A DNA stretch of 64,000 nt from Candidatus Hydrogenedentota bacterium. GTDB lineage: Bacteria > Hydrogenedentota > Hydrogenedentia > Hydrogenedentales > JAEUWI01. Below are positions 51,755 to 60,030 of the stretch, piece by piece (positions within the stretch are counted from its first letter, which is position 1; every line of letters starts with the position of its first letter). The stretch is taken from assembly GCA_019637335.1 (NCBI GenBank), contig JAHBVV010000016.1, forward strand, positions 62,001-126,000. Reading direction: 5' to 3'. The position numbers and the translations under genes are program-made. The notes beneath the pieces are model-generated. The model worked only from the letters and a program-made list of their open reading frames with translations. It searched no databases and had not been told where the DNA came from.

Positions 51755-54700
51755 TCACATGGTTCGCGATGGATACCTCCAGCCGGCCAGTACAAACAAC
51801 GCGAGCCCAAGGAAAAAGAGATCTCCGGCGGCGCCCCGGATTGACTCGACGAAGCGTTTCCCACTCTGGGGGCAACCAACAGGCGCTTCACCCTCACCCT
51901 CACCCTCGCCCTCGCCTTCACCTTCACCTTCACCTTCACCTTCACCCTCGCCTTCACCTTCACCTTCACCCTCGCCTTCGCCTTCGCCCTCGCCCTCGCC
52001 CTCGCCTTCACCTTCGCCTTCGCCCTCGCCTTCACCTTCACCTTCACCTTCGCCTTCACCTTCACCTTCACCTTCACCTTCACCTTCGCCTTCACCCTCG
52101 CCTTCACCTTCGCCTTCACCTTCGCCTTCACCCTCGCCTTCACCTTCGCCTTCACCTTCGCCTTCACCCTCGCCGCCCCCGGTAGCCAGGCTCTTGAACG
52201 TGACGTGAACAGACGTATCGTGGTCCATTGTCAAGGAGAGACGATTGCCGAAAATGGGGTGCGAATTCGGCGCCCCATCAACATCGATACGTTCGATGTA
52301 CGACTGTCCCGCCACAGATTCAATGCGGACATCGACGTCGCTATCCACAAGGTAGCGCCCGCCTTCCGTCGCGCCATCCAGGGCGGGATCCAGGGCGGTG
52401 AGGACGCCGTTACCGACTTTGGTGAGCCGGAGTACATGAGTCTGCTGAAGTATCAGAGCGTCCTCCAACACAAATTCCCGCTCCAGGCCGCCCAACTCTG
52501 TGATGGCGACTTCGACGGCCCGGCTCTTTCCTTCTACCGGGAGCAACGTCAAAACGGGCGAAATGACGTGTAGCACGTGGCCATTCGCGGCGAAGTCCTC
52601 GTCCGAATCCGTCGCGGTGTCCAGCCGGAAGGCCGCCGGCTGGCCATCGAAAAAAACGGACATCTGGCTCTCCGCTTCCTCGACGGACAGCGGCTGGAGC
52701 AGGGGAAACAAGCCATGCAAAGTAAGCGGTGTGGCCATGCCCGCGGGCAGGACGCCCGGCGCGACCGAGTCCAGCGCCAGATAGGCGCCCGGGCCGCTCG
52801 AAGGATCGGCGGGATCAGTGCCACCGAATAGTTCGAACGCGTCGGGGAAACCGTCTCCGTCCGTGTCGGCGGACGCTGGGTCGGTACCGATGTGAAGCTC
52901 GTATTCGTCGGCCAGACCATCGCCATCGGTGTCACCGCCGCAGGAGCCCGTTGTCAGCACATTGGCGCCTCGCGCCTGGAGGGCGGGGACGTCCACGCAG
53001 AGGGATGATTGGGAAAGAGGATTCAGCGTCGCGTCAAGATAACTTTGTTCACCCAGGCCACCAACTTGCGTTAACGGCGAAAGATCACGGATGAGGTTTC
53101 CCGTAATATATAGATCCAGCAGCGCGTGCATTTCTTCGAGCGGCGCAATGTCCCGAATTTGGTTGTCCGACAGGTAAAGCGCCAGCATGCCGGTCATGCC
53201 GCGGAGTGGCTCTACATCCGAGATCCGGTTCTCGAAAATCCACAGCCCCTCAAGTTGCGTGAGATTCGCAAGCGGCTGGAGATCGGAAATCTCGTTTCCG
53301 GAAAGGTTCAGGTAAATCAGACTCCGCAAGTCCGCAAGGGCGGAAATGTCACGCAACTCGTTGCGGGGAAGCCAAAGCGCAATCAGGTTCGCCAGTTGCG
53401 AGAGGCTCTCCAGATCATTATCCCCGATGCCGATCTCACTCAGATCGAGGTATTCAAGCTGCCCAAGGCCGGCGAGCACGTCCAGTGTTTCGAGTGGATT
53501 GCCATTGAGCCAGAGGGTAGTCAGGTTGGCGCATTCCGACAGTGGACCCAGATCGGAAATGTTGTTCCAATCGAGGCCAAGGAGAGTCAGTTCGGAGAGC
53601 GCCGCGAGGGGAGCAAGGTCTTCGATTTCATTCTGACCAAGCCGAAGCTGTCGCAGATTAACCAGGCTCGCGAGCGGGGAGAGATCCTGAACGGCGTTTG
53701 AAGAAAGGTGCAAATACTCAAGCGCCACACAATGTTCCAGCCCCGCCAGGCTTGCCACGCCGGCTCTGTTCACCGTGAGAACCGCCAAGCCCGCAACATC
53801 GTGCGTATACAATTCCCCATCGGGCTTACCGATCGCCCGTCGCACGGCCGCATCCAGATTGGGGTCTTCGATACTAAAGGGGAACCCTGGCTCTCCTTCT
53901 CCTTCTCCTTCTCCCTCTCCTTCTCCTTCGCCTTCTCCTTCGCCACCCTCCGGCGTCAGCGGATCCGTTCCGTTGCGTACTTCGTCCGCGTCGCTTATGC
54001 CATCCCCGTCCGTGTCCGCATTGTTGGGGTCTGTACCGATGAATGACTCGTACGCATCCGCAAGCCCATCACCATCCGCGTCCGCGCCACAGGACCCGGT
54101 CCAGGTCACATAGACCCGGCGTGTCTTCAGCGCCGGCACATCGACGCAAATGGCGTGCTGGGTCAGTGGGTTCTTATCAAGGTACACCCTACTGGAATAA
54201 TCCAACGCAAGGTTCTCGACCAGCGGTGTTATATCAAAAATGAGATTCTTCTCGAGGCTGACGTGACTGAGGTTTGGCAGGGAACGCAAGGGGGAGAGGT
54301 CAGCGATCCTGTTGCCGTCAAGCAAGAGCGTCTGAGCCGAAAGAACCCTCGACAGCAACCCAATGTCCCGTATGCGGTTGTTCCGGCAATCCAGCCTCGA
54401 GAGCGACGGCATACCCTCAAGTTCTGGCAGAGATTCCAGAAGATTGCTGTCCAGGCGCAGATAGGTCAGCGCGCTCAGCGCGGACAGGGGAGACGCGTCC
54501 GTAATCTGGTTGTATGCAAGACTGAGCCATTTGAGCGAGGCGAGTCCAGACAGGGGCCCGCATTCCGCGATATCGTTAAAGGAAGCGGAGAGGTATTCCA
54601 GGTTGCCGAGGGCGGCGAGCGCGTCCAGGCGCTCGATGGCGTTCGAATCGATGTACAGTCGTTCGAGCCCGGTGAGGTTGGAAAGCGCATCAAGCACAAC

Positions 54701-56695
54701 GATCTCATTGCCGCTAAGGCTGAGCCGAGTCAGGTTGTGGAGCGCGGACAGTCCGGTGAGATCCATAATGTCGTTTCGAGCCAGACCGAGGTATTCGAGC
54801 AGCGCCAATGACGCCAGCGGCCTCACGTTCGTAATCCGGTTGTAGGATAGCTCCAGCAAATCAAGCTTACGCAAATTCGACAACGGGCTGAGATCGGTAA
54901 TGAAGTTCGTTGATAGGTCCAGAATTGCCAGTTCATTGAGACCGGACAGCGGGCCGATATCCTCGAGGCCGTGACCGGCCAGATACAGCAATGTCAGTTG
55001 CGTCAGGCTTTCCAGCACGGTGAGATCGTCCAGGTTTGAGGCCGCGGGCTCACCAAAATAGCCGCCGATGCTTAGATCAAGCTCCGTCAGGTTTGTCAAC
55101 GATGCGATCGGCGTATAGTCCACGATTGCGTTGCTCCGCAGAAACAGCCGTGTTAGATCCGTGCAAAATTCCAGCCCCGTCAGATTCACAATCCCGGCGT
55201 ACGGCGCCGCCAATTCCGTCAGTCCCGTTCCAACCAGGTGCGACGGCGTCAGATCGTCCCAGGGATTGCGCAATGCCGCGCGTACCGCGCCTTCCAGGTT
55301 GGGATCGGGAAACAGCGGTACAAACTCGCCTTCACCCTCGCCTTCACCCTCACCCTCGCCCTCGCCCTCGCCCGGGAGACAATGCTCCAGCCCCAAATCG
55401 ATTGAGGCGAGCAATGAATTCCTCCCGCCCAGATAGTAGTAATAGTCCACCGCTCGCATGACGACGACGGCGTGCTCGCCCAGGCGGTCCAGCGTGAAAT
55501 CCGTCGCCAGCGTCTCCAGCGGATGGCCATACAGATCGGTGAACGATGGAGCCAGGGCGCGGGCCGGGGTAAGCCGGCCCGTATCCAGATTTCGTGAGAA
55601 GGTTGTAATACTCCCATTACGATACGATGTGGCAACCGCCGCGCGCCCATCCGAGCTAACCGCGATATCATACGGATATTCATATTCCAGCGTCTGAACC
55701 GGCGCATGGCTCAGCTGGCCCGTTGCCTGATCGCGACTGAACATCTGGATGCGATTCGTGTCGTAACGGGCGAGATACAACGAAGACCCATCCGGGGAAA
55801 CGGTCATACGCGCCCCGCCATACTGGTAAGAAGGGCTGAAATCGTCTACGCGCACCGTCTGAGACCTGGCGTAGAGCCCAGTCTCCGTATTTCGCGAATA
55901 GGCCGCTATCTCGATCCCGCCGTAGCCCAGCGACTGCGAGGTGTAGAGGGTATTGCCGCCCGGGTCAAGCGCGGTGGTCAACTCCGGTTCCCAGATTGAA
56001 GTCTCCTCGTCGATCACCTGATCCAGAATCAGCGCGCCAGAATCCGGCGCCACAAGAAAAATCGAGAGAATGGACCGCCTTCCAAGGCTGGAAGCCACAA
56101 ACAAGCGGCTTCCGTCCGGCGCTACGGCGAGCGAGCCATACCGGCCGAGGGCGCCGCCATCGCCCGGCTCGTTGCCGTGCAACACGAACATGGGCGTGAG
56201 CACGCCCGATCGTTCGTTCCGCCCGAGCACGGCGAGGTTTCCATGATCCCCACCAGAGTAGTAATCGTAGTTCCGATAAAAAGCAAACAGAAAACGCCCG
56301 TCCGAAGAGGATTCGAGCGCACTTACGCTGAAGTCATAAGCGTAGTAATAGTAGCCGTACTCATCCTGCACGGCGGGAAACTGAAAAGCGTGCGCTGGCT
56401 CAAGGGAATGCGTATCCGGGTCCCGCCTGAAGCACTGAATTGGTGCATAAGGGCCTGAGGCGACATAGAGGAAACGTCCGTCCGGAGAAAGCACGGGTCT
56501 GCTGTAGTAATCCGCGTCCGAGGCGCCGCCAAGTTGCGGATAGGAATTGGCCAGCGTCGGCGTGACCGGGTCGGCGCAGGGCGTATCTTGCTCCGCCGCG
56601 TCCGCCGCGGCCCCGGACACGGGAAAGAACGCCCAAAAACAGAACACAACCGCCCCGAGCGCGACTGCGCGCGCCACCTCGCGAATTGACAGCAT
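51755..56695 (-). CDS. giant secreted beta-propeller and leucine-rich-repeat protein with Gly-Glu stalks
   Basis: The 1646-aa protein has a signal peptide (about 1-32) and a lactonase/YVTN-type beta-propeller (about 45-435). A Gly-Glu linker (about 441-457) leads to a first internalin-like LRR array (about 460-865). A calcium-binding TSP3-type segment follows (about 868-916; DADGDGLADAYESFIGTDP), then a Gly-Glu linker (917-931), a second LRR array (about 935-1245) and a second TSP3 segment (about 1251-1300). A beta domain and a Gly-Glu tract of about 95 residues (1508-1603) come next. The C-terminus has Cys-Pro, a membrane helix (DLFFLGLALFVLAG) and WRYPSR, like a cell-surface sorting signal. 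An adhesin or binding role is inferred. Confidence 0.88.
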   Translation of the reverse strand: MLSIREVARAVALGAVVFCFWAFFPVSGAAADAAEQDTPCADPVTPTLANSYPQLGGASDADYYSRPVLSPDGRFLYVASGPYAPIQCFRRDPDTHSLEPAHAFQFPAVQDEYGYYYYAYDFSVSALESSSDGRFLFAFYRNYDYYSGGDHGNLAVLGRNERSGVLTPMFVLHGNEPGDGGALGRYGSLAVAPDGSRLFVASSLGRRSILSIFLVAPDSGALILDQVIDEETSIWEPELTTALDPGGNTLYTSQSLGYGGIEIAAYSRNTETGLYARSQTVRVDDFSPSYQYGGARMTVSPDGSSLYLARYDTNRIQMFSRDQATGQLSHAPVQTLEYEYPYDIAVSSDGRAAVATSYRNGSITTFSRNLDTGRLTPARALAPSFTDLYGHPLETLATDFTLDRLGEHAVVVMRAVDYYYYLGGRNSLLASIDLGLEHCLPGEGEGEGEGEGEGEGEFVPLFPDPNLEGAVRAALRNPWDDLTPSHLVGTGLTELAAPYAGIVNLTGLEFCTDLTRLFLRSNAIVDYTPIASLTNLTELDLSIGGYFGEPAASNLDDLTVLESLTQLTLLYLAGHGLEDIGPLSGLNELAILDLSTNFITDLSPLSNLRKLDLLELSYNRITNVRPLASLALLEYLGLARNDIMDLTGLSALHNLTRLSLSGNEIVVLDALSNLTGLERLYIDSNAIERLDALAALGNLEYLSASFNDIAECGPLSGLASLKWLSLAYNQITDASPLSALSALTYLRLDSNLLESLPELEGMPSLSRLDCRNNRIRDIGLLSRVLSAQTLLLDGNRIADLSPLRSLPNLSHVSLEKNLIFDITPLVENLALDYSSRVYLDKNPLTQHAICVDVPALKTRRVYVTWTGSCGADADGDGLADAYESFIGTDPNNADTDGDGISDADEVRNGTDPLTPEGGEGEGEGEGEGEGEGEGEPGFPFSIEDPNLDAAVRRAIGKPDGELYTHDVAGLAVLTVNRAGVASLAGLEHCVALEYLHLSSNAVQDLSPLASLVNLRQLRLGQNEIEDLAPLAALSELTLLGLDWNNISDLGPLSECANLTTLWLNGNPLETLDVLAGLGQLEYLDLSEIGIGDNDLESLSQLANLIALWLPRNELRDISALADLRSLIYLNLSGNEISDLQPLANLTQLEGLWIFENRISDVEPLRGMTGMLALYLSDNQIRDIAPLEEMHALLDLYITGNLIRDLSPLTQVGGLGEQSYLDATLNPLSQSSLCVDVPALQARGANVLTTGSCGGDTDGDGLADEYELHIGTDPASADTDGDGFPDAFELFGGTDPADPSSGPGAYLALDSVAPGVLPAGMATPLTLHGLFPLLQPLSVEEAESQMSVFFDGQPAAFRLDTATDSDEDFAANGHVLHVISPVLTLLPVEGKSRAVEVAITELGGLEREFVLEDALILQQTHVLRLTKVGNGVLTALDPALDGATEGGRYLVDSDVDVRIESVAGQSYIERIDVDGAPNSHPIFGNRLSLTMDHDTSVHVTFKSLATGGGEGEGEGEGEGEGEGEGEGEGEGEGEGEGEGEGEGEGEGEGEGEGEGEGEGEGEGEGEGEGEGEGEGEGEGEGEGEGEGEGEGEGEGEGEGEGEGEAPVGCPQSGKRFVESIRGAAGDLFFLGLALFVLAGWRYPSRTM
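51884..52172 (-). repeat. hexanucleotide coding repeat (Gly-Glu tract)
   Basis: About 290 bases consist of GGCGAA/GGTGAA/GGCGAG-type hexamers encoding alternating Gly and Glu. Shorter tracts of the same kind lie at 53903-53945 and 55325-55372. Third-position variation shows the tract is old or corrected, yet hexamer units allow in-frame length change. Confidence 0.9.
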
Positions 56696-57424
56696 CTGCC
56701 GCCCTTCCCGAGACGGGACCAGAATACCACCACCGGCCCCGGCTCATTCTTTCGAGCACCCCGTAATCAGAAGTACTTGCCCAATGCGCCACACCCTCCC
56801 GCCATGAAAGACGCCCGGTCTCCCGCAGCTCAAGTGCTAGTACTCTACCGGAAACCCACGTTAGCGTCAAGCCCGCCGGCGCGCTCACGCTCCAATTTGC
56901 GGGCCACGCCACAAATTCGTCAATCCCATTTTGGGACAAACCGCCCATTATTGCGCAGGAAAATCCAGAAAAACCGGCTCGGAATCGCCCCGAAGCCTTT
57001 CGCATGCGCCGCACGAATTTTTTTCTTGACACCCCGGCCCATCCGGTGTACGGTCAAACCCACGCGGCAGTTCAGCGCGTAAAGAAACGACTCCGAAACA
57101 GCAACCCACCTGAAGGGGCTACTCCGATGGACCTGTTCCCGCGCCAAAGGCGGTCTGTGATGTCCCGGCGCCGGACGCGCAGCGGATCGGGGACATTTCC
57201 GCAAGCCGCGGGCATCCGGAACGCCACCAGGCGATTGGCCACACGAGCGGCGCAACAGGAGGTTGGGCATCCTGCCCGACGCAACATGCGCTCCCGATGC
57301 GGCAGTACCTGCAATTTCGTCGCATAACCGACCGTTTCCGCGTGGACACGCCAGGGGGACCTGACCTGAAAGCCAGCCACCTACGAAATCGAAGCGCGCG
57401 CTGCCGCAGACACGAATGTCCGCG
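56696..57424. other. gap before the second Rhs remnant
   Basis: The first 370 bases hold the promoter side of the giant LRR gene and ordinary spacer. From about 57120 there are repeat fragments: ATCGGGGACATTTCCGC, an R1-like ACACGAGCGGCGCAACAGG and GTTGGGCATCCTGCCCGAC (also at 20265). No gene or RNA is supported. Frames crossing it into the Rhs fragment lack homology here. Confidence 0.5.
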
Positions 57425-58112
57425 ATCCTACGACACCGGCAACCGGCTGACCATGGTGGACATCCCCAACGGCATGCACACGGAGTATGCGTATGACACC
57501 TCGGGGCGGCAGAACGCTATCCACCACAAAGATAGGACGACGATCCTCCAGGGCTTTGACGTGATCAGCACCGAGGACGACGCGGACGGCAGCACGGGCA
57601 CGCTGACGATGACCAACGTGGTCCTGGCGCCCACCGCCCAGGTCTCCGCCACCCTCGGCGGTCTGGCGGGAACCACGCCCTCCAGCGGCACGGCGCGCTA
57701 CTACGCCACCGACCACCTCGGCAGCACGCGAAGCGCGTGGGACGGCTCCAAGGCCAGCGTGGGCGCCTACGAATTCACCCCCTACGGCGGCGAATACAAC
57801 CACACCGGAGCCGCTCTCGACTCCCTCGCTGGCGCCTACACCGGAAAGCCATGGGACGGAACCGCGCAACTCTTCCACTTCCCCTACCGCCAATACAGTC
57901 CCGATATGGCCCGGTGGACTACCAGGGATCCGCTGGGGATGGTCGATGGATTGAATTTGTATGGGTATGTGGTAGGAAATCCGAATAAGTACGTAGATGA
58001 CACTGGGGGCGGTGCCATCTTGATCGGCGGATTGATTGGCGGAGGAGTACTCCTTGGAATTGGCGCGTACTGCGCGTGGACAGGAAACTGCGGAGACTGG
58101 GGACTGAAATAG
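57425..58112 (+). pseudogene. Rhs/YD-repeat protein C-terminal remnant
   Basis: The open frame gives YDTGNRLTMVDIPNGMHTEY, then ATDHLGSTRSAWDG, YEFTPYGGEYN, and the Rhs core end YSPDMARWTTRDPLGMVDGL followed by NLYGYVVGNPNKYVDDTGG. A short variable tail with a Gly-rich membrane-like helix (ILIGGLIGGGVLLGIGAYCA) ends CGDWGLK. There is no N-terminal part: homology starts abruptly near 57425 after repeat DNA. It is either a 3' remnant or a displaced C-terminal cassette of a polymorphic toxin. No immunity gene follows, only repeats. Confidence 0.82.
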
Positions 58113-58500
58113 GGGACAGCCACCTATTAATATTTCTATTCGGTCTGGATATCACCACCTGTTACGTCGATGATGATCTCGGTACGATGATCGAGATGAC
58201 CGACCTGCGCGCCCCAGCTCGACCCCGACCGGGACGTACCCCCGCGCTGGGGCGTGACGCGTTGACGCTCCGGGCGCCAGTGGACGCGAGGGCGCCTTCT
58301 GCAACGTCTGGCGCCGGTGCGCGGGTACGTCCCTTGGGTCCGCGCCGCCAAGGGACGGGTGCGCGCTGGAAACCTCGAACCCGCGCACATAGACCAGCGT
58401 CCCGCGCATGCGACCGCCGCCCTTCCCGGACACCGCCGGTGCGCGCGCCTGTCCCGGTCGGGGTAGCGGCGGGAGGCGTGATTGTGGTGGGGGGGATTGG

Positions 58501-58530
58501 CACGGGCAAGCCCTTGCGGGCTTGACCGTG
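58501..58530 (-). repeat. long inverted repeat (CACGGACAAGCCC hairpin)
   Basis: CACGGGCAAGCCC and GGGCTTGACCGTG pair around TTGC. It is the third copy of the hairpin seen at 10768 and 41941, here in opposite orientation and directly before the first heptamer array. Confidence 0.75.
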
Positions 58531-58540
58531 GCACACCCGG

Positions 58541-58680
58541 CAGTTGACAGTTGACAGTTGACAGTTGACAGTTGGCAGTTGGCAGGTGACAATTGACAGT
58601 TGACAGTTGACAGTTGACAGTTGACAGTTGACAGTTGACAGTTGACAGTTGACAGTTGGCAGTTGACAGTTGACAGTTGA
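58541..58680. repeat. heptanucleotide tandem array 1 (CAGTTGA)
   Basis: About 20 tandem units of CAGTTGA, with a few variants (CAGTTGG, CAGGTGA, CAATTGA), span 140 bases. Each junction reads TTGACAG, so every unit contains the minus-35 hexamer TTGACA. Confidence 0.95.
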
Positions 58681-58735
58681 CCGCGGGGACGTTGGATTAG
58701 ATTGAGGGGAGTCAAGTTTTCCGGCCTCCTGGGGG

Positions 58736-58830
58736 TTGAGCCGCTCGTGCGTGCGGGGTGGTTATAGCGGTGTTGGGTTGGCGTTGCTCCGGGCACACGA
58801 ATCCGCCGTGGGCGGAATCGCGTGGCACGG
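58736..58830 (-). repeat. hairpin repeat R1, inverted copy
   Basis: Read on the minus strand the unit is GTGCCACGCGATTCCGCCCA, then CGGCGGATTCGTGTGCCCGG and AGCAAC. The outer stem CACGCGA/TCGTGTG is kept while the inner stem is TCCGCC/GGCGGA in place of CGCG/CGCG. A second inverted copy lies at 59343-59435. Confidence 0.85.
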
Positions 58831-59179
58831 GGGGGCATGCGTTGAAAAAGCGAGGAGCGGACTGGATATTCGCCCCTTCAAGTCGTGCATGCCGCGCGCC
58901 CCAGCTCGACCCCGACCGGGACGTACCCCCGCGCTGGGGCGTGACGTTGACGCTCCGAGCGGTAGGACCGCGGGCGTAGCCTGCCACGGCGTCTGGGCGC
59001 CGGTGCGCGGGTACGTTCCAGCGGGTCCGCGCCGCCAAGGGACGGGTGCGCGCTGGAAACCTCGAACCCGCGCACATGAATGGCGTCCCGCGCATGCGAC
59101 CGCCGCCCTTCCCGGACACCGCCGGTGCGCTGCCTGTCCCGGTCAGGGTAGCGGCGGGAGGGCGTGATTGTGGTGGGGG

Positions 59180-59285
59180 GCAGTTGGCAGGTGACAATTG
59201 ACAGTTGACAGTTGACAGTTGACAGTTGACAGTTGACAGTTGACAGTTGACAGTTGACAGTTGGCAGTTGACAGTTGACAGTTGA
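59180..59285. repeat. heptanucleotide tandem array 2 (CAGTTGA)
   Basis: About 15 units of the same heptamer occupy 105 bases, with the same variant units in the same order at the left end as array 1. This supports block duplication, followed by loss or gain of units. Confidence 0.95.
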
Positions 59286-59342
59286 CCGCGGGGACGTTGG
59301 ATTAGATTGAGGGGAGTCAAGTTTTCCGGCCTCCTGGGGGTT

Positions 59343-59435
59343 GAGCCGCTCGTGTGTGCGGGGTGGTTATAGCGGTGTTGGGTTGGCGTTGCTCCGGGCA
59401 CACGAATCCGCCGTGGGCGGAATCGCGTGGCACGG
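59343..59435 (-). repeat. hairpin repeat R1, second inverted copy
   Basis: This copy is nearly identical to 58736-58830 and belongs to the duplicated 605-base block. The inner stem is again TCCGCC/GGCGGA. Confidence 0.85.
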
Positions 59436-59825
59436 GGGGGCATGCGTTGAAAAAGCGAGGAGCGGACTGGATATTCGCCCCTTCAAGTCGATGCATGCCG
59501 CGCGCCCCAGCTCGACCCCGACCGGGACGTACCCCCGCGCTGGGGCGTGACGCGTTGACGCTCCGGGCGCCAGTGGACGCGAGGGCGCCTTCTGCAACGT
59601 CTGGCTTCTGTGCGGCGGTACGTCCCTTGGCGCCGCCAAGGGACGGGTGCGCGCCGGAAACCTCGAACCCGCGCACATAGACCAGCGTCCCGCGCATGCG
59701 ACCGCCGCCCTTCCCGGACACCGCCGGTGCGCGCGCCTGTCCCGGTCGGAGGAAATCGGGGACAGCCTCCTATTTTTGTTAACCACATAGAATAAACGAC
59801 CTATAAGAGATGCGCATCGCCGTGT

Positions 59826-59990
59826 TTGCCCACCACCGGCCTGTATCCGCTGGATCTGGGGCGGTCGAAGCACCACGACTACTACACCGACGCGACGACC
59901 TGGGAGCACGTGTACAACGGCAGCAACATGCTGATCGAGATCATCGCGCCGGACGCCTCGACGTACTTGGAGGCGGCCTGTCCACCCGCG
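59826..59990 (+). pseudogene. Rhs-derived fragment
   Basis: The frame reads SKHHDYYTDATTWEHVYNGS, then NMLIEIIAPDASTYLEAACP. The pattern tyr-x-hydrophobic with WEHVYNGSNM(L/V)IE resembles the inter-repeat segment of Rhs cores (VYNGDNM-type). It then runs into unrelated sequence. It is a third Rhs remnant next to the block repeats. Confidence 0.5.
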
Positions 59991-60030
59991 GCGGTCGCTC
60001 CGGCCCGCGTTGGCCCCCGCCCGCAGGCCG

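Larger units (their letters stand above)
58195..59765. repeat. nested large direct repeats
   Basis: Block A (GCGCCCCAGCTCGACCCCGA to CCGGTCGGGGTAGCGG) occurs three times, near 58206-58480, 58893-59165 and 59499-59755. Block B (CCGCGGGGACGTTGGATTAG to CGCCCCTTCAAGTCG) occurs at 58681-58885 and 59286-59490, exactly 605 bases apart, and contains an inverted R1 copy. The two heptamer arrays sit before each block B. The array thus arose by duplication of an A-heptamer-B unit. All frames here are repeat translations. Confidence 0.85.

Noticed and set aside
51759-52208. Ser-Pro repeat protein on the plus strand
   Set aside because: It is the complement of the Gly-Glu tract of the giant LRR gene.
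58541-59285. Possible CRISPR arrays
   Set aside because: The repeats are contiguous 7-mers without spacers, and there are no cas genes in the window.
58152-59443. Frames with repeated QLSTVNC units
   Set aside because: They translate the heptamer array (three heptamers give seven codons); there is no ribosome site or conserved domain.
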